Of a stretch of DNA of 64,000 nucleotides, positions 1 through 8,382 are shown piece after piece. The notes under the pieces are model-generated. The model did not search any database. It worked only from the letters and a program-made list of their open reading frames with translations, and was not told where the DNA came from. The stretch is from Sphingobacteriales bacterium. GTDB lineage: Bacteria; Bacteroidota; Bacteroidia; Chitinophagales; UBA2359. The stretch lies in NCBI GenBank assembly GCA_016711285.1, contig JADJTG010000014.1, positions 310,001-374,000 of the forward strand, written 5' to 3'. The position numbers and the translations under genes were made by a program. Numbering within the stretch: position 1 is the first letter of the stretch; the number at the start of each line of letters is the position of its first letter.

Positions 1-454
1 AGGATTTATTGAAGTTGCCGTATGCCGCTTTGTAGTTTTTACTCTGAAACAACTGGCTGCCTTTGTTGTACAAAGAGCTTTGCATAATGCACAATTGTTG
101 TAGGGCTTCGTCTGTTTTAGATTTCTTTTTGTCGACTTTTTCTAATTCCACCACCTTCACAAATGATTCGTAAGCTTTGTCGGTAGCTCCTTTGGCTATA
201 TCCAAACTATCTTCAAAGTTGCTCAACTGTGCAAATATCAACCCGCGATACATCCACGTTTTTGACATTCCTTTTGATTCTTCGTGAACGGCGGCGGCTT
301 CAATAGCCTCATAAGCCTTCATCAAATCCTTTTGATTAAAACCATATTGCGTATAATTCTGATAAGCCAGATAAGCATCTTGCACTTTCCCTTTTTGGGC
401 AAAAGTCGCTCCGCTTATCAACAACGCAAAGCAAATAATGATTATTTTTTTCAT
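1..454 (-). CDS. Secreted TPR-like repeat protein, N-terminal part
   Basis: The gene runs off the left edge of the window, so only about 151 N-terminal residues are present. The start ATG (minus strand, 452-454) is followed by a typical signal peptide: MKK, a hydrophobic stretch, then FAQ as a likely signal peptidase I site. The mature part is alpha-helical in character, with alternating short helices such as AYLAYQNYTQYGF, a WMYRGLIFAQL stretch and a SLYNKGSQLFQSKNYKAAYGNF stretch. This resembles tetratricopeptide repeats of Bacteroidota periplasmic proteins. No catalytic motif is visible and the role is unknown. It lies downstream of gyrA on the same strand with a gap of about 166 bases, so it may or may not share its transcript. 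Confidence 0.6.
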   Translation of the reverse strand, partial: MKKIIIICFALLISGATFAQKGKVQDAYLAYQNYTQYGFNQKDLMKAYEAIEAAAVHEESKGMSKTWMYRGLIFAQLSNFEDSLDIAKGATDKAYESFVKVVELEKVDKKKSKTDEALQQLCIMQSSLYNKGSQLFQSKNYKAAYGNFNKS

Positions 455-620
455 TGTTTTTTAAAATTGTTTTGTGTTTTTAATGATGAAAAACAAGTTT
501 TTCTTTATAAGAGAAATGGAGGTAATGATAAAAAATAAATTAAATAAAAGAGATAACTATATTTTATACAAACCTTCTTTTGACTATATAATTAAATTTT
601 TGTTTAAAACAACTTATTCT

Positions 621-3218
621 TTATGCTTCGGTGTTATCATTGTTATCGTTTGCTTCGGTCGGTGGCACTTCGCTGTTGCTCAACTCTTCATTTACTCCTT
701 CTTCGTCATCGCTGCCTCTTTTGATGCGCGTCACGCTTGCTATTTCGTCTCCTTCGCGCAAGCTGATGAGGCGCACGCCCTGTGTGGCTCTGCCCTGCAC
801 CGAAATACTGTCCACTGCCAAGCGTATTGTCAAGCCTGATTTATTGATAATCATCAAGCCATCGCCTGCTGTTACATCTTTCATTGCTATCAAATTGCCT
901 GTTTTTTCAGTTACATTCAAAGTTTTCACGCCTTTTGCGCCGCGATTGGTGAGGCGGTATTCTTCTACTTCGGAGCGTTTTCCATAGCCGCGTTCCGATA
1001 CCACCAACACTGTAGTTTTATCTTTGTCAGCTTGTGCAATGCAAATCATTCCTATAATAGATTCTATGTCGGAATCTATTTCCATACCTTTCACACCGAT
1101 GCTGTTTCTGCCCACTTCACGCACTTTTTCTTCGTGAAAACGCGCCGCTTTGCCCGAAGAAGAAGCCAAGAAAATTTCGCTGTCGCCATCAGTAATGCGG
1201 CACTCGATGAGACGGTCGTCTTCGCGGATAGCAATGGCATTGATACCGTTTTGGCGCGGACGCGAGTAATCCTCCAAACTTGTTTTTTTGATAATGCCGT
1301 TTTTGGTACAGAAAATAATATAATGCGATTGCAAATAAGCCGCTTCTTTCAGGCTCTCTACATTAATATATGCCAGCACTTTATCATCATTCGGTAGGTT
1401 GATGAGATTTTGAATGGCGCGCCCTTTGGATATTTTTGTACCTTCCGGCACCTGATAGGCTTTCATCCAAAAGCAACGTCCTTTCTCTGTAAACAGCAAT
1501 AAGTAGTTGTGATTTTTGGCAATAAAGATGTTTTCAATAAAATCTTCTTCGCGCGTGTTGCTGCCCTTTGAGCCTTTGCCGCCTCGGTTTTGTTCGCGGT
1601 ATTCGGCGAGCAGGGTACGTTTTACATAGCCCAAATGCGAAATGGTAATTGCTACCTCCTCATTCGGAATAATATCTTCCATAGAGATTTCGCCATCTTC
1701 GTAGTTGATTTCCGTGCGGCGAGCATCACCGTAGTTGCTTTTGAGTTCCAGCAATTCTTTTTTGATAATCTCGGTGCGGAGGTGGCGGTGCTCCAATATA
1801 TCTTTTAAATTGGAGATGAGGTTCAACAACTCGGCATACTCATTGCGTATTTTATCGCGCTCCAATCCGGTGAGGCGTTGCAGACGCATTTCCAAAATCG
1901 CTTTGGCTTGGGCTTCCGACAAATAATAAATGTCTTTGGCTTCTATTTTCATCATTTCCAATACCAAAGATTCGGTAGGATTAAAAGCCTTTGCCATCAA
2001 AGCTTCGCGGGCTTCGTCGGGCGTGCGCGAGCGGCGAATCAGTTCTATTACTTCATCTAAATCATCTAAAGCCACCAAAAAACCCTCCAAAATATGTGCT
2101 CTTTCAAGAGCCTGACGCAATTCGTATTGGGTGCGGCGCATCACTACTTCGTGCCGAAAATCCACGAAATACGAAATAAGTTCCTTCAAACTCAACTGAC
2201 GCGGTCTGCCGTTCACCAAACATATATTGTTGATGCCATAAGAGGTTTGCAGCGAAGTAAAGCTATACAGTTGGTTCAGCACCACACTCGGCACGGCATC
2301 GCGTTTTAGTTCATACACAATGCGCATACCTTCGCGGTCGCTTTCGTCACGCAGGTCGCTGATACCTTCTATTTTTTTGTCGGTGATGAGTTCGGCTGTT
2401 TTTTGAATGAGTTGCGCCTTATTTACCTGATACGGAATTTCGGTTACTACGATGCGCGAGCGTCCGTTGGCAGTTTCTTCAATTTCGGCTTTTCCGCGCA
2501 GCACCACACGACCGCGACCGGTTTTGTAAGCCTCTGCTATTTCACCTACACCCAAAATAATGCCGCCGGTCGGAAAATCAGGAGCCGGAATATGGCGCAT
2601 CAATTCCATCAGCGATATATCTTCGTTGTCAATATAGGCGATGATGCCGTTTATAATTTCGTTGAGGTTATGGGGCATCATATTGGTAGCCATACCTACG
2701 GCGATACCCGAAGCTCCGTTTACCAACAAATTGGGGAGGCGCGAAGGGAGTACGCTGGGTTCTTCGAGCGAGTCGTCGAAGTTGAGCGTAAAATCTACTG
2801 TTTCTTTGTCTATGTCTGATAAAATTTCTTCAGCGATGCGACTGAGACGGGCTTCGGTATAACGCATAGCGGCGGGGCTGTCGCCATCCACCGAGCCGAA
2901 GTTTCCCTGTCCGTCCACGAGCGTATAGCGCAAAGACCAGTCCTGTGCCATACGTACCATTGTATCATATACGGAGGCATCGCCGTGTGGGTGATATTTA
3001 CCCAAAATTTCCCCTACAATACGCGCCGACTTTTTGTGCGGGCGGTTGTGATATACGGAAAGTTCGTTCATTCCGAACAATACGCGGCGATGCACCGGCT
3101 TCAAGCCATCGCGTACATCGGGCAATGCACGCGATACAATTACAGACATAGAATAATCAATATAGGCGGACTTCATTTCGTCTTCTATATTGACCGATAT
3201 AATTTTATCTTCTGACAT
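621..3218 (-). CDS. gyrA: DNA gyrase subunit A
   Basis: This is the breakage-reunion subunit of the type IIA topoisomerase that introduces negative supercoils with GyrB. The 865-residue length is normal. The N-terminal winged-helix/tower domain carries the active-site tyrosine at Tyr120 in AAMRYTE. The C-terminal beta-pinwheel contains a GyrA-box, QNRGGKG, which separates gyrase from ParC. The C-terminal tail is acidic and low-complexity, as is common. The quinolone-resistance region reads HPHGDASVYD, so the position equivalent to E. coli Ser83 is Ala81 and the next residue is Ser82, an arrangement also seen in mycobacteria. The start is the first ATG, about 15 bases after the predicted transcription start. 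Identification is secure. Confidence 0.98.
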   Translation of the reverse strand: MSEDKIISVNIEDEMKSAYIDYSMSVIVSRALPDVRDGLKPVHRRVLFGMNELSVYHNRPHKKSARIVGEILGKYHPHGDASVYDTMVRMAQDWSLRYTLVDGQGNFGSVDGDSPAAMRYTEARLSRIAEEILSDIDKETVDFTLNFDDSLEEPSVLPSRLPNLLVNGASGIAVGMATNMMPHNLNEIINGIIAYIDNEDISLMELMRHIPAPDFPTGGIILGVGEIAEAYKTGRGRVVLRGKAEIEETANGRSRIVVTEIPYQVNKAQLIQKTAELITDKKIEGISDLRDESDREGMRIVYELKRDAVPSVVLNQLYSFTSLQTSYGINNICLVNGRPRQLSLKELISYFVDFRHEVVMRRTQYELRQALERAHILEGFLVALDDLDEVIELIRRSRTPDEAREALMAKAFNPTESLVLEMMKIEAKDIYYLSEAQAKAILEMRLQRLTGLERDKIRNEYAELLNLISNLKDILEHRHLRTEIIKKELLELKSNYGDARRTEINYEDGEISMEDIIPNEEVAITISHLGYVKRTLLAEYREQNRGGKGSKGSNTREEDFIENIFIAKNHNYLLLFTEKGRCFWMKAYQVPEGTKISKGRAIQNLINLPNDDKVLAYINVESLKEAAYLQSHYIIFCTKNGIIKKTSLEDYSRPRQNGINAIAIREDDRLIECRITDGDSEIFLASSSGKAARFHEEKVREVGRNSIGVKGMEIDSDIESIIGMICIAQADKDKTTVLVVSERGYGKRSEVEEYRLTNRGAKGVKTLNVTEKTGNLIAMKDVTAGDGLMIINKSGLTIRLAVDSISVQGRATQGVRLISLREGDEIASVTRIKRGSDDEEGVNEELSNSEVPPTEANDNNDNTEA

Positions 3219-3239
3219 TCAGTTTATTAATTAGGAGGT

Positions 3240-3247
3240 CAAAGATA
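3240..3247 (-). promoter_or_regulatory. Probable -7 element of gyrA promoter
   Basis: On the minus strand these bases read TATCTTTG, an exact match to the Bacteroidota -7 consensus TAnnTTTG, 21 bases before the gyrA ATG. I do not see a good TTTG -33 element at the usual spacing, so the assignment rests on the -7 box and its position. Confidence 0.5.
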
Positions 3248-3596
3248 TAAAAAAAATGTTTTTTTATCTAATAAGAAGCAGAGCAGAGTTTGAAAAATAA
3301 TAGCACAGGCATCTTTTAAAGTAAAAACCCTTACAGAAAAAGAACAGGAATTATGTTTAAAAGTTCTTTTTACAGATAGTCTAAAAAATGAAGCCCTCAT
3401 TTTTCTTATTTTATACCTCTCCCCTCCTCCTTTTGAATTTCTATACCGTTTTTTGATTTTTAGAATTTTTTTATATTTTGTTCATTTTTAAAGTATGTTC
3501 AAAATTAATGAATTTATTAATTATTTGTTTTTAAATATATTTAAAGATTAGCAATAAAGAACTTTGTTCCGTCTTTTTATCCATACAATAAGTTAT
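3248..3596. other. AT-rich intergenic region between divergent gyrA and thrB
   Basis: This spacer separates two divergently transcribed genes. It is A/T-rich, and I see no ORF with protein-like composition, no RNA gene and no strong hairpin. It presumably holds the upstream promoter parts of both genes. Confidence 0.5.
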
Positions 3597-3604
3597 TATC
3601 TTTG
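3597..3604 (+). promoter_or_regulatory. Probable -7 element of thrB promoter
   Basis: TATCTTTG matches TAnnTTTG exactly and lies 41 bases upstream of the chosen thrB ATG at 3645. This position argues that the ATG at 3645, not an upstream in-frame codon at 3564, is the true start, because the upstream codon would lie before the promoter. Confidence 0.5.
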
Positions 3605-3644
3605 CAGCATAGATTTTTATATTATTAACATAATATTATTTATC

Positions 3645-4598
3645 ATGACAATGCGTGTATGTGCTTTTGCTCCGGCATCGGTAGGTAATGTAACTTGCGG
3701 TTTTGACATTTTGGGTATGGCTCTGCAAGCTCCGGGTGATGTGGTTTCGGTTTCTTTCAGCAACACCAACGAAGTTCGTATTGTGTCGCTGCAAGGTGAT
3801 GGCGGCAAGCTCTCGCGGGCGGCGGCAGAAAATACGGGCAGCATCGCTGTGCTGGCAATGCAAAAATTCCTCCGCGAGCAACGCGGCGTGGATATAGCCA
3901 TAGAAAAAAACATGCCGCTGGGCAGTGGTATGGGCAGCAGTGCCGCCACCGCCGTAGCTGCTGCTTTGGCTTATAATCATTTGCTGGGCACCCCCCTATC
4001 AAAACAAGAACTGATACCTTTTGTATTGGAAGCCGAAGCCTTTGCCAGTGGCAGCGTACACGGCGACAACGCCATTCCCGCGCTACTCGGCGGTATTGTG
4101 CTGATACGCAGTTGCGAGCCTTTAGATATAGTGTGTCTGCCCGCTCCCGAACAGTTGCATTATGCCCTCTCCCACCCCGATTTGGTGGTGCTGACCAAAA
4201 CCGCCCGCCAACTCATTCCGCAGCAAATTAATATGTACGATACCCTCGCACAAATGGGAAATATTGCGGCTTTTGTAGATGCTCTCCACCGCGCTGACTA
4301 CACACAGTTGGCGAGCAGCCTCCACGACCGCCTCGCCGAGCCGTACCGCACACCGCTTATTCGCGGGTTCGGCGCAGTAAAGGAAGCGGCTCTTGCAGCA
4401 GGAGCTTTACACTGCGGCATTTCGGGCAGCGGTCCTTCGGTTTTTTCTTTGTGCAATGATGCCGCCATTGCCCAACGCGCCGCCGAAGCAATGCAAAACG
4501 CTTTTGAACAAACGGGTATTGACAGCGAAATATATTACGGAAAAGTAAATACGCAGGGGGCGTATATTTTGCCGACTCCCGCCCTATCGGATATTTAG
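3645..4598 (+). CDS. thrB: Homoserine kinase
   Basis: ThrB is a GHMP-family kinase that phosphorylates homoserine to O-phosphohomoserine in threonine synthesis. The 317-residue protein has the GHMP fold in order: N-terminal FAPASVGNVTCGFDILG, the glycine/serine-rich ATP-binding loop PLGSGMGSSAATA near residues 90-105, and the C-terminal GISGSGPSVFSL motif. An in-frame upstream start at 3564 would add an atypical hydrophobic leader and would precede the predicted -7 box, so the ATG at 3645 is preferred. No other threonine genes (thrA, thrC) lie in this stretch, unlike the usual thrABC arrangement. Identification is secure. Confidence 0.95.
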   Translation: MTMRVCAFAPASVGNVTCGFDILGMALQAPGDVVSVSFSNTNEVRIVSLQGDGGKLSRAAAENTGSIAVLAMQKFLREQRGVDIAIEKNMPLGSGMGSSAATAVAAALAYNHLLGTPLSKQELIPFVLEAEAFASGSVHGDNAIPALLGGIVLIRSCEPLDIVCLPAPEQLHYALSHPDLVVLTKTARQLIPQQINMYDTLAQMGNIAAFVDALHRADYTQLASSLHDRLAEPYRTPLIRGFGAVKEAALAAGALHCGISGSGPSVFSLCNDAAIAQRAAEAMQNAFEQTGIDSEIYYGKVNTQGAYILPTPALSDI

Positions 4599-4631
4599 CA
4601 AGCAGTTTTTTCTACCTTTATTGCAAATTAA

Positions 4632-4662
4632 TTTGTAAAATACACAAATTTGTGTATTTTTG
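4632..4662 (+). promoter_or_regulatory. Bacteroidota-type promoter of rpmE
   Basis: A TTTG -33 box at 4632-4635, a 19-base spacer and a -7 box TATTTTTG at 4655-4662 give a textbook Bacteroidota housekeeping promoter 72 bases before the L31 start. Most of it is covered by the palindrome at 4637-4660. Confidence 0.7.
4637..4660. promoter_or_regulatory. Perfect 24-bp palindrome, probable operator
   Basis: The half-site AAAATACACAAA is followed immediately by its exact reverse complement. The palindrome fills the spacer between the -33 and -7 boxes and overlaps the -7 element, so a dimeric repressor bound here would block RNA polymerase. The regulator is not encoded nearby. Because the controlled gene encodes the zinc-free form of ribosomal protein L31, a Zur-type zinc repressor is one candidate, but this is inference. 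Confidence 0.6.
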
Positions 4663-4734
4663 CGCCCTCATTTCAGCCTATATTTCGTGTAGGCTGTTTG
4701 TTTTCTGATACAAAAATTTAAAAGCAATTATACA

Positions 4735-4981
4735 ATGAAAAAGAATACACACCCCAAAAGTTATCGTCCGGTAATATTTAAGGACATTTCGTGCGATTAT
4801 TCCTTTTTAGGTCGCTCTACGATGGATACTAAAGAAACCATCGTATGGGAAGACGGCAATGAATATCCTTTGATTAAATTGGAGATTTCGAGTGCCTCGC
4901 ACCCTTCTTTACGGAAAAATGCAATTTATTGATACAGCAGGACGTATCGACAAATTCAATAGAAAATACGGTAAAAAATAA
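4735..4981 (+). pseudogene. rpmE2: 50S ribosomal protein L31 type B, frameshifted as given
   Basis: The protein starts MKKNTHPKSYRPVIFKDIS and carries the L31 type-B signatures STMDTKETIVWEDGNEYP and LEISSASHP. It has no CxxC zinc motif, so it is the zinc-independent form. After SASHP the frame is lost and a premature stop follows at 4930-4932. The missing end, MQFIDTAGRIDKFNRKYGKK, is intact in another frame from the ATG at 4919 to the stop at 4979-4981. Comparison with the family suggests two single-base losses, at about 4905 and in the G run near 4914. Because L31 is conserved and the rest is undamaged, a sequencing error is more likely than true loss. Confidence 0.85.
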
Positions 4982-5011
4982 AAAAAAGTTTTTATCCGGT
5001 TTATTCATCTT

Positions 5012-5057
5012 AAAGAGCCTTTTTTGCTATGTTGGTAAAAAAGGCTCTTTTTATTTT
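5012..5057 (+). terminator. Rho-independent terminator of rpmE
   Basis: A 14-bp perfect stem (AAAGAGCCTTTTTT and its complement at 5037-5050) with an 11-base loop is followed by a T-rich tail. It lies 30 bases after the L31 stop. Confidence 0.85.
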
Positions 5058-5084
5058 GGTAGCTTAAATTTCAAACTCATGAAT

Positions 5085-5335
5085 TATAGAAATTGATTAC
5101 TTCTTTGCAAAGCCCTATCACAGCTGGGAAAGAGGAGCAAATAAAAATTTTAATAGACTTGTAAGACAGTATTTTTCGAAAGATTACGACTTTTATCTAA
5201 TTTTAGAAAAAATATTCCATATATATATGAAATAAACGCAACAACAGACCAAGAAAAAAATTGGGATTCTTAACCCCGAATCAAGTACATTTACATTTAA
5301 TTATCAACAAAAGACAAGTTGCATTTATCACTTGA
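5085..5335 (+). pseudogene. IS30-family transposase remnant, C-terminal part
   Basis: Translated across frameshifts, this stretch reads YFFAKPYHSWERGANKNF, then RLVRQYFSKDYDF, then NKRNNRPRKKLGFLTPNQV, and ends VAFIT-stop at 5333-5335. These are the conserved C-terminal blocks of IS30-family DDE transposases (PYxSWERGxNEN, LIRQFFPK, NNRPRKxLGFxTPxEV). The N-terminal helix-turn-helix and most of the catalytic domain are missing, and at least two frame changes are needed, so it is dead. It sits directly upstream of an AT-rich metalloprotease gene, hinting at past rearrangement here. Confidence 0.8.
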
Positions 5336-5400
5336 ATCTACTTTTTTGGCTTAACGGCATTTCGTTTTATCCAAATTATGCAACTTATAATATTAGATTA

Positions 5401-7404
5401 ATGAAAAAAGAGTTATTAACTTTTATAGTGTTTTTTATAAGTTTTTTTGTAAAAGCACAAACACAATTTTGTGCCTCAACTGAAATTCATAATCATTTAA
5501 AAAATACAGATGTTAAGTATTTCAGTAAATATAACGAAGCACAACAAAAAATGTATCAGTCTTTGGCTTCAAATAGAAATACAAACAATACAACAGTTTA
5601 TACCATACCTGTTGTTGTACACGTTGTGCATACTGGCGAAGCCATTGGTACTATTAACAATCCTTCGGATAGTCAAATTCAGAATTATATCACTATGCTC
5701 AACCAAGCATATTCGGCAACTTTTCCAAATTATCCTGATACGTCAAGTGGTGGGTTAGATATTGGTATTCAGTTTGTTTTAGCACAAAGAACTCCAAATT
5801 GCACTGCTACTAACGGTATAAATAGAATAAATGCTTCTGCCGATACAACCTATGCTACCTATGGCGTTAAATGGAATGATAATGACGCTGGCATTTCTCG
5901 CTTTGATTTAGCGAATATGGCATTTTGGGACAATAGAGATTATTTGAATTTATGGTTAGTAAATAATATAACAGGTTGGATTGCTGGTTTTGGAATTTAT
6001 CCAATATCTGGTTATAACTTTGCTGATGGTGTAGTTATAGAAAGTAATGATGTAAGTATTTCAAATCCTTATTTAGTAGCACACGAATTTGGACACGCTT
6101 TTGATTTAAGACACACATTTGAGGGGTCATATAATAGTGTTTGTTCAATAAATAATAATTGCAGTACAGATGGAGATATGGTCTGTGATACAGCACCAGT
6201 TATTGAAAATTACAACTGTGATATTAATGAAAATAATGTTTGTACTAATACTCCTATTGGTATGCTTTCATATAACTATATGAGTTACGCTTGTCACCAA
6301 TTATTTACTCAAGGTCAAAAAGATAGAATGAGAAACGCCTTATTAATTTTAAGACCCACTTTGATAACTTCATTAGGAGGTTTACCTCCTCCTCAAGTTA
6401 CTCCGAGCATTAATATCTCAACAAATAGTAATACCATTTGTCAAGGACAAACTATTACTTTTTCCACTAATATTTCAAATGGTGGTAGCTCCGCTACTTA
6501 TCAATGGTATGTAAACAACAATATTGTGGGTTCTAATTCTAACACATTTTCATTCGTGCCAAATAATAATGATGTGGTTTATTGTAAATTAACTTCAAGC
6601 GATTTTTGTGTACTTTCTCAAAATGTAAATAGCAATTCAATAACCGTTAGTGTTAATCCAACCGTACAATTATCAGCAAATCTAACATCAAGTGCAACAA
6701 CAGTATGTCAAGGAACACAAGCTACAGCAACAGTTTCAAGTAATGGTTTCAACAATCCTTCTTACACTTGGTATATTAATCTATCACCTATATCAACTAC
6801 AACTATTCCCTCTTTTAGTTTTTATCCTACAAACTATGAAACCTTGTTTTGTAAAATTACAGAAAACAATCCCACAAATTGCCAATCGGACACTTTTATA
6901 AATTCTAATCTTATATATTATGTAGCCATTCCGCAACCAACACAACCTTTAGTTCTCCAAATAGACAATTACCTTAAAGTTACAAACTATTTAGATGGTC
7001 AAGGTCAATGGTATAGTGGTAGTACAACTCAACCAATAGCAGGTGCTACAAACCAAATTTACTATCCAACAGCATCAGACTTGTATTATTATGTCGTTAA
7101 TAATAATGGTTGTTTTAATCAATCTCCTTATATTCAATTTACCTACCTTTCAATTGATGAAGTAGAAATAAATAGTAATTTTAGAATTTATCCAAATCCA
7201 TCTGATAACATTTTAAATATTGATGTGCTCAATAAACAAATTTACAAAATAGAATTTTTTGATTTACAGGGTAGATTATTAAAAACAATAAAAGAAAATA
7301 AAGAAAAATATCAAATTGATATTTCAAATTTTACATCGGCAACATATCTTTTAAAGATAAGTACCGAGAAAGGCAGTCAATCTGTAAAAATTATCAAAAA
7401 ATAA
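5401..7404 (+). CDS. Secreted M43-type zinc metalloprotease with T9SS type A sorting domain
   Basis: This 667-residue protein is a pappalysin/cytophagalysin-like (M43) endopeptidase exported by the type IX system. A signal peptide (MKKELLTFIVFFISFFVKAQ) is followed by the catalytic domain with HEFGHAFDLRH at about residues 228-238, where His228, His232 and His238 bind zinc and Glu229 is catalytic. A Met-turn (YNYMSYACHQLF) and QKDRMRNAL follow, as expected for M43. Two Ig-like modules with Cys and YQWYV/YTWYI strands lead to a type A sorting domain starting FRIYPNPSDN. The ATG at 5401 is chosen because an upstream start at 5332 would overlap the IS30 remnant. The gene is visibly richer in A/T than thrB or pdxJ, suggesting transfer. 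Confidence 0.9.
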   Translation: MKKELLTFIVFFISFFVKAQTQFCASTEIHNHLKNTDVKYFSKYNEAQQKMYQSLASNRNTNNTTVYTIPVVVHVVHTGEAIGTINNPSDSQIQNYITMLNQAYSATFPNYPDTSSGGLDIGIQFVLAQRTPNCTATNGINRINASADTTYATYGVKWNDNDAGISRFDLANMAFWDNRDYLNLWLVNNITGWIAGFGIYPISGYNFADGVVIESNDVSISNPYLVAHEFGHAFDLRHTFEGSYNSVCSINNNCSTDGDMVCDTAPVIENYNCDINENNVCTNTPIGMLSYNYMSYACHQLFTQGQKDRMRNALLILRPTLITSLGGLPPPQVTPSINISTNSNTICQGQTITFSTNISNGGSSATYQWYVNNNIVGSNSNTFSFVPNNNDVVYCKLTSSDFCVLSQNVNSNSITVSVNPTVQLSANLTSSATTVCQGTQATATVSSNGFNNPSYTWYINLSPISTTTIPSFSFYPTNYETLFCKITENNPTNCQSDTFINSNLIYYVAIPQPTQPLVLQIDNYLKVTNYLDGQGQWYSGSTTQPIAGATNQIYYPTASDLYYYVVNNNGCFNQSPYIQFTYLSIDEVEINSNFRIYPNPSDNILNIDVLNKQIYKIEFFDLQGRLLKTIKENKEKYQIDISNFTSATYLLKISTEKGSQSVKIIKK

Positions 7405-7653
7405 ATATTTAAAGAATATTTCGTTATTTCGTCTATATAGAAAGAAATCAAACGCTTTAAGTCGGTTAATATTAAAGCGAGCTACGATTACTACCTCTCA
7501 CCAATTTCACCACCTTACAAATATACGCAATTTACAAAATATTTACAACAACCCATTTTGTTTTTTTATTTTTCATTGAACGATAAACAGTTTCCGAAAA
7601 AAACTGTCCGGTTTTAGTGGATATTTCTAATTTTATGCTTAAATAAGAAAAAA

Positions 7654-8370
7654 ATGACCCGTTTAAGTGTAAATATCAACAAAATAGCTTTGCTGCGCAA
7701 TGCGCGGGGCGGAAATGTACCCGATTTAATCGCCGCCGCCCTGAATTGTGAGCGTTTTGGCGCAGAGGGCATCACCGTACACCCGCGACCCGATGAACGA
7801 CATATCCGCCGCAGCGATGTGTATGCCCTGAAAACGGTACTGCACACAGAATTTAATATAGAGGGCTATCCCGATCGCGCTTTTTTAGATATGTTGCGCG
7901 AGGTGCGTCCGGCGCAAGCTACTTTGGTGCCCGACCCACCGCAGGTACTCACTTCCAACGCTGGCTGGAACAGCATCGCACAGCAGGCATTTTTGAAAGA
8001 TTGTGTAGCGGAACTGCACAGCTACGGCTGTCGGGTGTCTTTGTTTATAGAAACCGACCCGCACCTCTTAGATGCCGCCAAAAGCACCGGAGCCGACCGC
8101 GTGGAGTTTTACACCGGTCCTTACGCCGAACAATATGATTCGCTATCGTCCGAAATTGCCGTAGCTCCCTATCGCGAAGCTGCCCGCCACGCCGAGCATA
8201 TCGGCTTGGGCATCAATGCGGGGCACGACCTCAACTTGCGCAATTTGCGTTTTCTAAAACAACAGCTGCCCCATTTGCTGGAGGTTTCTATCGGACAGGC
8301 ACTCATTGCCGATGCGCTGTATTATGGCTTGGAAAATACTATCCAAATGTACAAACGCTGTTTAGTTTAG
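7654..8370 (+). CDS. pdxJ: Pyridoxine 5'-phosphate synthase
   Basis: PdxJ condenses 1-deoxy-xylulose 5-phosphate with 3-amino-2-oxopropyl phosphate to make pyridoxine 5'-phosphate in the DXP-dependent vitamin B6 pathway. The 238-residue length is normal. Family blocks visible in order are LSVNINKIALLRNARG at the N-terminus, GAEGITVHPRPDERHI with active-site His and Arg, SLFIETDP, GADRVEFYTGPYA, and GLGINAGHDLN near the C-terminus. It is followed 12 bases later by a CAT-like acetyltransferase on the same strand, so the two may be cotranscribed. Confidence 0.96.
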   Translation: MTRLSVNINKIALLRNARGGNVPDLIAAALNCERFGAEGITVHPRPDERHIRRSDVYALKTVLHTEFNIEGYPDRAFLDMLREVRPAQATLVPDPPQVLTSNAGWNSIAQQAFLKDCVAELHSYGCRVSLFIETDPHLLDAAKSTGADRVEFYTGPYAEQYDSLSSEIAVAPYREAARHAEHIGLGINAGHDLNLRNLRFLKQQLPHLLEVSIGQALIADALYYGLENTIQMYKRCLV

Positions 8371-8382
8371 TTTTTTCTTACG

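Noticed and set aside
5332..5400. Upstream extension of the M43 protease
   Set aside because: It would start inside the IS30 remnant and place the signal peptide away from the N-terminus.
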